Of a DNA stretch of 64,000 bases, positions 12,007 through 22,762 are shown piece after piece. Position 1 is the stretch's first letter, and each line of letters begins with the position of its first letter. This stretch comes from Phialocephala subalpina. Taxonomy: Eukaryota; Ascomycota; Leotiomycetes; Helotiales; Mollisiaceae. The notes below the pieces were generated by a model. That model had not been told where the DNA came from, made no database searches, and saw only the letters and a list, made by a program, of their open reading frames with translations. The translations under genes were made by a program, and so were the position numbers. The stretch lies in contig FJOG01000012.1 of assembly GCA_900073065.1 (NCBI GenBank), forward strand, positions 401,981 to 465,980. Reading direction: 5' to 3'.

Positions 12007-12755
12007 CTTCTGAGAGTCAGGGCTCTATCCTGTCATTGAGGATGGCATCGTTCAAGTTTGGGTTGTCCCTCAGCAGCTCGCAGTCTGATTTCAATCTCTC
12101 AAAATTGGAGACCTCGTGTCGAATACCTGCGAAGATCGAAAGATCCAAGGTCGAAAGGCTGTAACGCACAATCAGCTTCAACCGAAGGAGTTGGGACGTG
12201 TCTACCTGCGAAGATCTGGATTCCGATCGTGATACATTGAGCCGGAGGATAAGAACACATTGCGACGATGAGAGTTGAGGTGAGGCTGAGCAGGTGCGGC
12301 AAAACATGCCTTGCGGAAAGCCTGAGAAGGTGCGATCCTCCCACCCCGCTCGGCTCGGTTTGCTTCGCTCGTTACGCTCGCCGACATTGCAGCTTCAGCA
12401 GTGGGTAGCCTCATGTGATTCGCCATCAAAAATGCGGAGGTGTCGAGTCCCTCCTATCAAGGCTTACTCGTTCATGCAGCCGAAGCAAGCGGGGGCCGTA
12501 GGAATTTACATCCCTGCTTGTGGTTCTTGATGCGTGTACAACAATAAGAGATATCTATATTGTAGCCCCGAAGTAGTTCTCTTGATCACAACAACCGAAA
12601 TTTGTCAAACGGGATATCGAGCTCGGATATTCGTTTGTCTTCAAGAAGTCTTCTACAAGCAATTCTTCGCTTCGTATTTGAAGACGCAGGCTCGACTGCT
12701 CCAGTAACCTTCGTCTTCTTCGAAACCTCTCTGCTTTGAGCCTCTAGTACCGACG
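12007..12755. other. Intergenic, no gene supported
   Basis: Promoter-side spacer of the DUF7514 gene and 3' flank of the Zn2Cys6 gene. Several short overlapping open frames on both strands, none with recognisable content. Contains the second copy of the 13-mer CTCGTTACGCTCG near 12369. Confidence 0.45.
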
Positions 12756-14630
12756 TCAAAAATTTGCCATCCCCTCTCGTTGAAGCTGTGCCTCGGTCGA
12801 CAGATATCCCGACCACCCTGTCTCAACCGCCTGACGCCACGAGTAGAACAGTGCCGTCGCCTCTGGTCTATCAGCTAGACCCCGCTCTTCATAAATATTC
12901 AGCTTCAGATCCGCCATCGACCCCTCTGGACTGATCTTCCAAGTAGCTTTAGCCACAACCTGGACCGCCTGTTCCCCCTCATGCCCAAAACGAAGATAAA
13001 ACGCCAGCAACTGGTCATCGTCTCCAGGTGGCATCAGAAGAGGCATCATTCGATCTTTGATCGGTCCCAAACTAGCATTTTCCGGTAGGTCTTCTTCCAT
13101 GATTCCATTTCGACGCCTCAACCTCTCTTCGATCTGACACATAACTTCGAAAGTATCTGCAAGCGTCTTTCCATTCGATAGTCCTTCCTTTCCGATACTT
13201 CTCAACCCCGCAATCGTCCATGCCTGCCAAGCTTTCGAGAAACACCGCCGACTTCCATGGTACAAACTTGTCGTGATACCCATACTGATTGAATCGCACG
13301 GTTTATACGGACTAGCAGTCCGCCAGTTATCATGACGCTGGATTAGTTCGGCGCCAATCCGCATATTGGCATACACGAGGTTGAATGCTTCGAGATCCCG
13401 GTTTGATGGAGTGGTGTCCGTGGTGCTGATCATACCGAGGGCGCAGGAAAGGTAACAGTTACACATCGCGATATTGAGAGCTGCTTCCGTGGATTCGAAA
13501 TGGAGTGGTCGAGGCGGTACGGGTAAATTCTCCAGATCCTCGTAACTCTTGGCTTGAGTACTCTCATAATCATTCGCATCGCAGCTTCCAAACGTAGCTG
13601 GGGAATTCTCTCTCCATAATTGCATCTCGGAGCAAAATCCCATCAGTTCTTGACGGCTGGGTCGTTCGTTCACGGGACACCAGCATCCCCAGATTACCCG
13701 AGACAGCCTGTTGTGGCCACAGATGAGTCGGAGGAGACGATAGCGCTCGCTAGCTATTTGATCTGACTGGGCTGTTCCAGGGAACGAAGGGCCAGATCTG
13801 TTCCAGTATGGAGGTTCATTGAAAGCGATTTCGCAGCGGAGGAAGGAGGAACGAGAGTACGGGATGACTTTTTGGGCGAGGAAGTCTAGACGGAGCATGG
13901 CGTCGTGGACGGGGATTAGATTGGAGATTTCGGGTGCTGAGAGACGGGGTTCGGATTTCTGGAAGAGTTGGATGGCGGCGTAGAGGTGACGGAATGCTGA
14001 TTTGGGGTTCTCCATGAAACACTTCAGGGAAGAAGAGATGTTAGCAAGGTCCTTCAACAAGGCCTAAAGTCGTACCTCAAAGTAGGCAAGGAGCATGAGA
14101 ACAACAAGAGCAGCTGAGATCTCAGGCACGGCATCTGAAGTGATATATTTAGGTACGAGTCTCAACGTATTTCCATACGCCTGCAGTCCCAAGACTCGAA
14201 ACCTCGCAGCTTCTGCCGCACTCTCCTTTTGACAAGTAAGCAATGAAGCCCTATGCATCGCTCCAATTGCTAGTAGCGCCTCATGCACAACATCCATCTC
14301 ATAACTCATCTGAGCAACCTGATCCCGCCAGAACGTGACATGATCAAGTCGAAACAACTTGGAAGCTGTGATCGTCACGAAATGATGATAGAGGGGTAAC
14401 TGTTCCTGTCGCCAATCCGTATGTCGATATGAGAGCTCAGAAGGAGAGCCGTCGCGAGAGCGCCGAGGACTGGAGGTGTCCGATGGTGGGGCACCAGCCT
14501 GTCGAGGAGGCTGATAGCCCTCGCATTCATAGTTCGCGTTCCGACACCGATTGCACGTTGGCTTTGCTTGGTCGCATTTCACGCGTCTTTTCCGACATGT
14601 GAGGCAGCCGGTACGTACTCGTCTATCCAT
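12756..14630 (-). CDS. Zn2Cys6 transcription factor with fungal-specific regulatory domain
   Basis: Two exons, 14076-14630 and 12756-14021, join in phase 0 to give 606 residues. Residues 9-36 form a complete binuclear zinc cluster, C-x2-C-x6-C-x6-C-x2-C-x6-C (Cys 9, 12, 19, 26, 29, 36), with the basic stretch RKRRVK that contacts DNA. A Ser/Pro/Arg linker follows, then helical sequence of the Fungal_trans_2 (DUF3468) type: LYHHFVTITASKLF, VVHEALLAIGAMHRA, LVVLMLLAYFE, and a long C-terminal helical region. Such proteins are nuclear regulators of metabolic or transport genes. The target cannot be inferred: no biosynthetic cluster surrounds it, and neighbours are of mixed function. The 54-nt intron is GT-AG and interrupts the conserved AYFE helix, a common intron site in this family. 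An ATG eight residues before the first Cys gives the usual short N-terminus. Confidence 0.9.
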
Positions 14631-15534
14631 ATTGAGCTGTTGAAGGTTCGCGAGTTATCAGAGAAATCCTAACAGATGAAGGAAGTTGAGTTAACGCTGC
14701 AAGATGCTGACACTGGTGGAGATAATTCTAGCGTCTGTAGTGCTGACAAATGCGCCGAGTACCTTACCTAGTATAGGAAGCCCAGAGATTTCTGTAGACA
14801 TCGTGAAGGTAAAATGGACACGCTCGCAATAGTAAACGTGAAATGAGGCTCAAGAGTGGCAAGAGTTTAGTAATCCACTCCGCGTAGGTAGTGCTTGCAG
14901 CTGCTGATGGACACAATAGTGTAAACCAGGTCATAGGCACGTGATTGACCTGATGGACAGGCAGGCAGCAAGGAAATGAACAGCAATGGTCTCCTTCACT
15001 TCAACTTGAAAACCGAGAGAGAGCCTCAAGGTCTCTTCTCGACAGGTGCTTGTCACTCTCCAGCTTGAAGCTCGTTGTCGTGTTGTCTCCAAGTTGTACG
15101 CCAAATACCCCACGGTCGGGAACGCTCCAGGGCTGTCACATAGGCATCCCGCTCCCGGAACACACCCCGCATCGCATCGCCAATCAATTTCCCCAATGCC
15201 AAAAAATCCCAGCACCTTCGACGTCAGACTTGCAGCTGTTAAGTGAAATTACATCACTTGTCGCGTGAAGAATGCGAACACCAATTGATGCTCTTATCGC
15301 GTTGATCCTTTTCTTAATTGAGAATGTGGGATTGTGAATGCTTGATTTTTTGATGTTGGCCAAGAGGAAGAGGAGGGTTGATAAAGTATGGCAACCCAGT
15401 TCGTGAGGCTTCTTCAAGTCCATGCTAGGCAAAAAGAAACAGCACAGCAAAATAAACAACTCTATTGTAAGAAACCTACTCCGCTGCCATATTCCAAGAA
15501 ACTGACTTCATTAGAACCTGAACACAACATCAAA
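14631..15534. other. Intergenic, no gene supported
   Basis: Divergent spacer between the zinc-cluster gene (minus) and the small membrane protein gene (plus), probably holding both promoters. No open frame with recognisable content. Confidence 0.45.
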
Positions 15535-15795
15535 ATGCCTTCCAGCTCGAGCGAACCAAAGATTCCAACCCACATTGGAAGCACACGCACCCAAATGGGC
15601 ATCCTCTTCGGTTTCGTCGCCATATTCTTGGTAATCGGAGCATCCTACAGTATCATATGGCGAATGTACAACAAGCGAGAAGAGAGACAGGAGGCGGAGA
15701 GGAAGCAAGCTTTGCTTGATAGGGGCTTTGGACCATTGGGAGTTCGGGATGAGAAGAGGCCTATGCCAGGCAATGCGGGTGGGACAAACCTCTGA
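15535..15795 (+). CDS. Small single-pass membrane protein
   Basis: A short intronless frame of 86 residues. The ATG at 15535 is preceded by CAAA, a good fungal start context, while upstream in-frame sequence looks untranslated. Residues about 23-42 (GILFGFVAIFLVIGASYSII) are one hydrophobic segment. It is followed by a basic, highly charged helix (KREERQEAERKQ) and a Gly/Pro-rich tail. The positive charges just after the membrane segment predict a cytosolic or matrix C-terminus. I do not recognise a family. The layout (short polar N-terminus, one TM, charged tail) resembles small ER or mitochondrial membrane proteins of filamentous fungi, but that is only an analogy. The overlapping minus-strand frame has no comparable features. 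Confidence 0.6.
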   Translation: MPSSSSEPKIPTHIGSTRTQMGILFGFVAIFLVIGASYSIIWRMYNKREERQEAERKQALLDRGFGPLGVRDEKRPMPGNAGGTNL

Positions 15796-16114
15796 ATAGG
15801 GAGTCAAGAAGGTTGAAACAGGTGGAGGCGACGGCATGGAGAGCGCGTGTGACTTCGATTATGAGAGATGTTAGAATATTGTTTCCACTTATTGTACTAT
15901 CAAATGTATTTTCGGAAAGATATTTGAATCATTGCCGCAGTTCCACTGAAATATCATTGTTCCATCCTGGATGATGTGCTGGCTAATCAAAGACAGCACA
16001 AGGGTCTGTAGCTGTATTGCATGAACTGAAAAGTCCACTTTTCAGCCGCGCTACTTTGATGACAGACCACGAGAACTTACACTCTCCAAACCTTTTTCTG
16101 CTTATACTATCAGG

Positions 16115-17127
16115 ATGGCCGAAGCCCCACCAGACGAGAGTGCTGACATTGCGCAACAACTAGAAGATGCGACGCTACATGTACACGAGCTCGAAGAAAA
16201 TAATCTCAAGATCAAAGAGAAACTACGCCTCGCCGAAGAAGAACGTCACAAGCTCCAAGAAGAACGCCGCCTTGTTGAAGGAGAATATGGCTTGGAGCTC
16301 TTGCACTCCTTCGGAATTTGAAGAAAGCAAAGATTGTTGTCCTGAGCTTCAGGCTCTTGCAGCTCCAAAGGCTGGGTGAGCTACAAGTGAGATTGGTAGA
16401 AATCCAGACGGAATACTCCCGAACAGGGAAAGTAGGTGTTGATGCAGACAGTGTCCTCGAGGCATATGATAACGCTCTCTACCATGAATATCTGGGAACA
16501 TGACGCTGATGATGTTGCAGCCAAAGCATTGACGAACTATGAGACATTCTCGCAGAATAGCTTGTCGGAAATACCCCCGGGAGCGCAGTCGATCACACCT
16601 CTCCGAGAAGTAACCACCAGAGAATCTAGGTTATTGATGCGGGCAAAGCCATGGCCGATTGTGGCTCGAATGAGACAGAATGTCGAAGAGCAGCGTTGGA
16701 GGAGCAGGTTAGGGAAGCTGGCAGTCACTTTCTGGCCACGGAAGAAGGCCCTAGGTACAGATTTGGAAAACAAAGAAGAGCTTGAACGAGAGATTGGATC
16801 ACTAGATTTCCGAGAACTCGACAAGATCGGACGCGAAGAACGGGAGAGAAAGGCAGCGTTCACTCAACGATTGACCATGGGATTGTCTGGTGGGATCTGG
16901 TTGATTGCGCCCATGCTGATTATGGTTCTTCATCCAACTAGGAACGTGAGCTTGATCACAAATCCATAGCGAGTTTATTGTTCGCTATATTGCTCAGCGT
17001 TGGGGCTCAAGATAGCAGTGGCAAGGATGTATTGGGGGCGACTGCCGCATATGCTGCTGTGCTGGTAGTTTTCGTTGGCACGCACATTGCTTCTCAGCCG
17101 GTCGCAAACATTGGTTCGTCGGGATGA
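16115..17127 (+). pseudogene. DUF6594-like membrane protein gene with frame breaks
   Basis: From an ATG at 16115 an acidic coiled-coil (about 55 residues, HELEENNLKIKEKLRLAEEE) runs into a stop at 16319. Protein-like sequence continues in another frame (LALLRNLKKAKIVVLSF, about 16285-16500), then in a third stretch (LTNYETFSQNSLSEIPPGAQ to LSGGIWLIAPMLIMVL). It ends in yet another frame with VLGATAAYAAVLVVFVGT up to a TGA at 17125-17127. The order (helical region, then two or three C-terminal membrane helices ending in LGATAAYAAVLVVFVG) is that of fungal DUF6594 proteins. At least two switches cannot be bridged by a plausible GT-AG intron, so the gene looks decayed. Sequencing errors are the alternative. 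The window between 16430 and 16520 could hide a real intron (GTAGGT donor, TTGCAG acceptor), but it does not restore frame. Confidence 0.6.
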
Positions 17128-17394
17128 TGGGAGAAAAAGCTCATTAGAGTTTTATTCTTGCATTGAAGGTTAAATGGTTAGGGAGAGTAAAAAGAAGAAA
17201 TCGTGATGGTCTTTTTATTGAGAGGAAATTTTGTTCAGGAGAAAGAAGAGAAGAGTTCGCGACGACAACATATCTTCTCGGGCGATGTCCACTAAATATT
17301 AGCGAGCAAACACTATAAATCTAGCGTGTCCCCACTGAAACAACTCTCCCTTCGACGGTGTACTATAGCGGCTAGAGTAGACAATGCCTAATTT

Positions 17395-17700
17395 TCGCGA
17401 ATCATGTATTTAAACCTTATTTTTTGCCTTTAATATAAATATAATCAATTATTAAATTAATAAAGTATTTATATAATTTCTATAAATTATTTTATAATTT
17501 ATAAAAAATAAACTTTTATATTTTATTTGAATAAAATAATATTATAATATATTATTTAAAAATTAAAAATTAAATATAAATAAAGAGAAATATATAAATT
17601 ATATAATAATATTAAAAGTATATTCTATAGCTTATTAACTTTATTATTATTTTATAATACTTCGTAATACTTATAGCGCTTGAAGTCTTTACTATTAAAC
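17395..17700. repeat. Very A+T-rich island, likely RIP-mutated repeat remnant
   Basis: About 300 bases consist almost only of A and T, with runs such as TTATATAATTTC and many TA steps. They are flanked to about 17900 by less extreme but still degenerate sequence. The surrounding genes are near 50% G+C. This composition is what repeat-induced point mutation leaves in transposon copies of Pezizomycotina. No open frame survives, so the original element cannot be named. Confidence 0.65.
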
Positions 17701-18144
17701 TTTAGCACCCTAATTTCTCAGCGCACTATAGTCTAACTCCCACCCCTTAGCGCCTACTTTAATATACTAATTACATCGCAATATAATAACTACGACGCCC
17801 TACTCGTTGCGGTGCTATTAGCTCTGCGCTCGTTTATAGGGATGAGTTATAGTACATTAGAGCATAACAATAATAACTTAGAGTGAATTGAATCTATTAA
17901 ACGCATACATTAATTGCATTTTAAGGTGTAAATATCAAATTTTTGATAAAGTTCGCACTGTCCACTATGGCCACTATGGTAAGCCCTTCTGAGCTTATTT
18001 GAACCTTCCTTCACCAAGCCTTGTCGAAATTTTGAACAAAAGGTTACGCGCAAGTAAGTAAGAAGCAACTCTTAAGCTTGGCTCCAGATCTAACAGTGTA
18101 GCAGTCTTTGTTGCATTGAACATGGCAATGTATCGTGATCAATC

Positions 18145-18392
18145 GGCTCTATAGGTCAGGTGTGTCAGTTGAGGACTCGTAATCTGTGACGATGGTCTCA
18201 ATGCGATGGGGAAATTGTAGCATGTTGGCATGAAGCCGCATCATCAGTTATGCATCTCACTAGGCGGTTTGGCCTAAAGCCGATGTTCCAGCGAGAGCAC
18301 TATATCAAGCAGACATTTCCACTTAGCTAGACAGACAGATTTGACATCAATACCATACATTTTGCCTCCAGCCGCTTCCGCAACTGATAAGG
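18145..18392. repeat. Dispersed repeat, uninterrupted copy
   Basis: Shares long, gapped similarity with 42405-42587 plus 43128-43182. Landmarks in both copies are TCAGTTGAGGA, CATGTTGGCATGAAGCC, CATTTCCACTT or CATTCCCACTT, GACATCAATACCAT and CTTCCGCAACTGATA. By eye roughly three quarters of positions agree. This copy is continuous across the point where the other is split by an insertion. It lies in the upstream region of the decayed zinc-cluster gene. Confidence 0.75.
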
Positions 18393-18700
18393 TGGCAACG
18401 CCCCAGAAGCTCGTCGTCCTTTCACTAGATCACAATTGAGGCAGCCTCAATGATACTTAACGATTTCCATCCTCATCCAAAATAATGCATCTGAGTTGCT
18501 ATGAATAACTCTTTTTCCAACAGTTGCTTACTTATCTGCTGAGTCAGTATACCTGCATGTCACCCTTGTTAGTGTCCAGCCCAGCCTTTCGTCAGGTACC
18601 GGAGATAAAATTCCGAGAAGATGGCATCCATCATCAAGTCTTGAGTCAATGTTCTATTCTTTCTAAAGGAGTCTCTTCTTTCGTCACTCGATCTCTGCCT

Positions 18701-20291
18701 ATGGAGACACTGGAGAGGGCACGTCGACAGCATACAAAGTCTCGGAAGGGCTACATCCAGTGCAAAAAGCGCCATGAGAGGTGTGACGAGTTCCCTCCAC
18801 AATGGCAAGTGTCCTTTCCCATTATTTTCCATTTTGTTGATGTTCTGTTCAGTCGAAACTGCTGGAACGAGGCTCAACGAGGCTCAACATGCAAGTATCC
18901 GGAATCTGTGCGTCCCAAAGGATCTGCAGAACCGGACGTTCATCAAATTATTTCTGCCCGGGAAGCCAAGACGTCGTCCACCAAGCTCGAGGACACCTCG
19001 CTGGCGCAGCGAATCTCTCCATATGAACTATCATCAACAGACCTTCGACTTATGCAACATTTGCTGTTTGTGTCTGGGAAGCTCGAAGCAAGTGGAACAA
19101 GTAAAATGGCTGTGTGGACTGCCCAGATCCCAAAGTATGGTCCCAATTCTTGCCAGTCATGGTCGCTAATTCCTCTCAAAGCTTCGTTTCCATGTCAAAA
19201 TCGCATGACATGGTCAAGCACTCGATACTAGCATTATCTGCTGCCCATCTTGGATGGATTATCAGGTCTCGTGACTTGGGTCACATCTCTCTTCTCCATC
19301 AAACTGCTGCGTTTCGTGAACTACAGAAAGCAATTGATGAGTTTTCGCCAGAGAACTGCGATGCTGTCTTAGCTTCATCCCTTATTCTCCAGTGGCAAGC
19401 TTCCAATTGGTGAGTGGCCTGTCGTGCTGGAGGTAAGCCCTGAGAATAACAATAGGTGAACTTGGTCGCCACTGGCCAAGGGATCTGGAACTGTATGTAT
19501 AGCATGCACCTATTCAACTTTGAACGCCGCTTGCTGGATGTGGATGCTGACGTTAGCAGGTTATGGAGGCCATGCGAAAATGGGCAAATGAGTCCACGTT
19601 TTCTAGAATACTTCTACAGCACCTGAAGGATGCCGGTGCAGACGAATCTAATCCTATGGGGCCTAACAAGGTCGACTATACGAGGTCGAATTTCTGTATC
19701 GAGTCTTTAAAGAAAGCAGAGGATTTCATGACGCAGACCGAAGAGCTTGCCAACTTGCACAAGGGTCTCCTTTCATTCACGGAGAATCTGCGAAATTTCC
19801 CTCCAGGTCCCAAAGCGTCCCAACAATACAGAACCGTCTATCCCAAGAGAGTATGGCTATTCTGGATGCCGATATCGTTCAGTATGTATAAACCCCGCCC
19901 TGATTCTACCATTTCGTAGGGAGTCGAGCTCCCGGAGAGCTCGGCTCCTTGACTCCTCAGCATCCTTTGAAACCATTTACTGACTTCTTGTAGCGAACAT
20001 GGATAAAGGAGATATCAACACACTCCTATCCTTCGCATATTTCAATGCAACCATGCTGGCTGTGAAGCCATTCTTTCCACTTGCGAAAAATGTGGTCTTT
20101 CGAGAAACTCAAGCTTCTGCTGCAAAATCAATCTTATGGTTTCTTAAGACAAAGCTTTCCTCCGAAGACGGAAAACGCGGTCCAGAGAAAGTCAGATTGC
20201 GCCAGGCAGTTATGCTGGCCGAGTATGCCGTGATGATAGCTGGAAATTGTGATTTCCAAGAAGGGAAAGATCTCAGCGTGAGCCTTCGATG
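18701..20291 (+). pseudogene. Zn2Cys6 regulator gene with degenerate zinc cluster
   Basis: The ATG at 18701 starts a basic leader and a zinc-cluster-like region split by a GC-AG intron (18805-18852). After splicing, cysteines 2-5 of the cluster are present, but the first position is Tyr (TAC, 18752-18754) in SRKGYIQCKKRH. The last spacing is C-x9-C rather than C-x6-C because of a nearly exact 10-bp tandem repeat (CGAGGCTCAA twice). Downstream, typical sterol-regulator-like C6 protein segments appear (MVKHSILALSAAHLGW, LASSLILQWQASNW, VNLVATGQGIWNCM, LLSFAYFNATMLAVKPFFP) in more than one frame. The frame change near 19130 and the join after ASNW (19411) could not be repaired with ordinary introns. 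A GT-AG intron near 19879-19993 is convincing. I judge this a decaying paralogue of a sugar- or sterol-type C6 regulator. A functional gene with unusual splicing is less likely. Confidence 0.65.
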
Positions 20292-20431
20292 ACAGTGTCA
20301 CAGTTTCTAAATGTAATGATACCAGTGAGTGTCATTATCTCATGAAAGGTATTGCTGAAGACGCGCGCAGATACGTCTAACGCAGGCGTCTTCATCCAGG
20401 CCTGGGTCCCTCCACGTGACCGACGCTCAAC

Positions 20432-20578
20432 ATCATCTTGCCGGACATCAAGTACTTCGGCTTCGATTACGGACCTTTTGAGAACAGTACCCCGCTTCTT
20501 CAGCAAATGGACCTGCGGTATCAACTGCCGTGTCTCCCGCAATGCTACCAAATCCCTCCGTTTTATATTGTGGGGTAA
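20432..20578 (+). other. Orphan coding-like segment
   Basis: A 48-codon stretch with strongly protein-like composition (LPDIKYFGFDYGPFENSTPL, ending PPFYIVG and TAA). It has no upstream ATG in frame, because a TGA lies just before it. It could be the last exon of the decayed regulator or a relic of another gene. I do not recognise it. Confidence 0.3.
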
Positions 20579-20768
20579 ACCCGAAGACTTTTTCCAGTGC
20601 CGAAACATCCTAGCCTGAATAAATGAGATTATACCAAAGTCTACCAGTCTTGATATCCGTCACTGGAAATGGGATGTATTTAACGTCGCCCATCATGGGA
20701 AATCTATGAGTTTGGGCGGCATCGCCAATTCACCTCTCCACATCTACCATCCCATCTAGCGAACCAAA

Positions 20769-21542
20769 ATGCCTTCGCTTCGAACCATTTTCCTCGCTCT
20801 CTCTTTGGCCACACTCGGAGCCTCAGACTGCACGCGTGCTGCTCTTAAAACCTTCACCGACAACCTCATCGCCGCCCAAACAAAAGGCGACCCCACCGTC
20901 TTCAGCGACGTAACCTCCTACTCCGAAAATTTCAAAACCCTCACCCCAAAAACCGGCATCATTGCAACCCCCCTCGTCATAGCCCACAACCGCAGTAGCT
21001 ACGACACCACCAACTGTTCTACCTACACCGAACTCATCATCACCGACTCCAAACACCCCTACGTCCTCGGCACCCAAATCCATTACTCCGCCGACGTCTC
21101 CAAAATCACCAAAATGGAACTTCTCGTCACTCAACAAGGAGACTGGCTCTTCAACGCTACGGGAACCTATTACTGGGCCTCCAAAGAATCGTGGGATACG
21201 ATTCCTGAGGCGAAGCGCGATACGAGAGCTGTGATTCAGGCTGCTGCTGATGCTTATCTTGATATATTCAAAGACAAGACGGTGAAAGTTCCATGGGGCA
21301 CGCCATGTGATAGGTTGGAGGGAGGATCATATACGGGGACTGGGAAGGCGACGGATAGTTGTGATGTTGGGATTCCGAATAATTTGGATCTGACAAGTAG
21401 AAGGTATGTGATCGACGAAAGTGTTGGAGCAGTCGATGTTTTCTTGGCGTTCGGGGGAACGAGTGGGAGGCCGGATAGTCATGAATTTAGGATTGAGAGT
21501 GGGAAGATTAGGTACGTGCATACGTTGACGAACATGAAGTGA
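20769..21542 (+). CDS. Secreted DUF8021-domain protein
   Basis: An intronless gene of 257 residues. Residues 1-19 (MPSLRTIFLALSLATLGAS) are a clear signal peptide with a cleavage site before DCTRA. The mature part follows the fungal DUF8021 pattern: a Cys at the start (CTRAALKTFTDNLI), HNRSSYDTTNCSTYTE, HPYVLGTQI, GDWLFNATGTYYWASKESWD, VPWGTPCDRLEGG, RRYVIDESVGAVDVFLAFGG, and the ending PDSHEFRIESGKIRYVHT. Five cysteines in the mature part and several N-x-S/T sites fit an extracellular glycoprotein. The biochemical role of DUF8021 is not established; relatives are common in the secretomes of plant-associated and saprotrophic ascomycetes. Codon use is strongly C-ending in the first half, suggesting good expression. 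Gene context gives no further clue. Confidence 0.88.
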   Translation: MPSLRTIFLALSLATLGASDCTRAALKTFTDNLIAAQTKGDPTVFSDVTSYSENFKTLTPKTGIIATPLVIAHNRSSYDTTNCSTYTELIITDSKHPYVLGTQIHYSADVSKITKMELLVTQQGDWLFNATGTYYWASKESWDTIPEAKRDTRAVIQAAADAYLDIFKDKTVKVPWGTPCDRLEGGSYTGTGKATDSCDVGIPNNLDLTSRRYVIDESVGAVDVFLAFGGTSGRPDSHEFRIESGKIRYVHTLTNMK

Positions 21543-22762
21543 GGCAACGAGGGGGGCTCTGATTATGGGCACTGTGTATATACTGGGAGATTCAAGTTGG
21601 GAAATTAAACATCTCCCGTCGGAGGGGATAAGTTTCAACAAAATTTCCACACACTTAACTTTCATTTCCACAAAGTTCTTTCCATCCATCTCATAGCTAA
21701 ATGCTTAGCAATAGCAACACAGCCAGCTCCAGCACCCTTGATCACTTTCCCAAGATTATCTTAATCTGCCATACTCCTATCTTCATCAATACTATGCAAT
21801 TTATGCTTAACTTTCAAGAGAGATATACCTTGCGCCTAGCATCCAGTCTGTGTAGTATTGAAACGACGCGGTATTCTGTTGGGCAGCCTAGTCACCGTTA
21901 GACCGCGGCTCGGGTTCTTCGTCCACTTAAAAGGTCGCTCTGCTCCGTGGAGGTTTTCGCGTAGGCGGTGGTGTAGGAGATTGATTGCGGGCCACGGGCT
22001 GCGGTCTTATTGGAGGTGTGGCAGACCGAGCGCGGGTCTGGATTTGCCTCCTTGTTCGTGGAGGCGAGTTTCTTTATGGAGGCGAGGGAGATCACTCACG
22101 AACCGGGCTTGGTGATCTCCTTCATGGTGTTGTTTGGGCGCGAGGTAGTCCAGTGGATCGTGGATTCACGACGTCTTTTCATATTGGGTCGTTTCCCAAG
22201 TGGTAGTGGGCTCGAAGTCCGAATCTTTCATGGCTTGTGAGTCCTCTGTCTGCTCTGATCAAGGAAGGTGTCCTGTTCAATAGTCAGCTGATTTCCCTAC
22301 ACAGGAAATATCTATAAAGTTGAAACTAAATTCTCTTACCTGTAGCTGCTTTCGGACTCCAAAATCGGAGATTGAGAAAAAGCAAAAGCTTCCATGGTTC
22401 TGGAATTCATCAACTGAAATACATGACCTGAAGGCAGAGTGGCAGGCTGAGAGCATTGCCTTCAGAAGTCGGGCGTTGCAAGGCTGCAAAGGTTGCATAC
22501 AATTTCATCCAGTGCCACTCACACCAACCTGCATTGATAATCATGACTGCAATCCTTGCTCTGCTGGACGGCGACCTGCGCACACGATGTTGTTCCAGAC
22601 CACTGATACCTTTGCACGCCTTTTGCTATACCACTTGAAATCAATATCTGATGCCAAGGCTGTGAGATTTTGACTGGCAGCCAGAGAAGTTTTGGTGCAG
22701 TATCAACCTTCATACCTCATTCAGGCTCTGCGTGACGAAATGAAGCGACCGGCGTGATTATG
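21543..22762. other. Intergenic, no gene supported
   Basis: About 1.2 kb with many overlapping short frames on both strands and no consistent splice model or recognisable protein content. Confidence 0.45.

Noticed and set aside
6470..12385. 13-mer CTCGTTACGCTCG shared near 6478 and 12369
   Set aside because: Only two copies, no flanking similarity; short matches of this kind can occur by chance, so no regulatory role is claimed.
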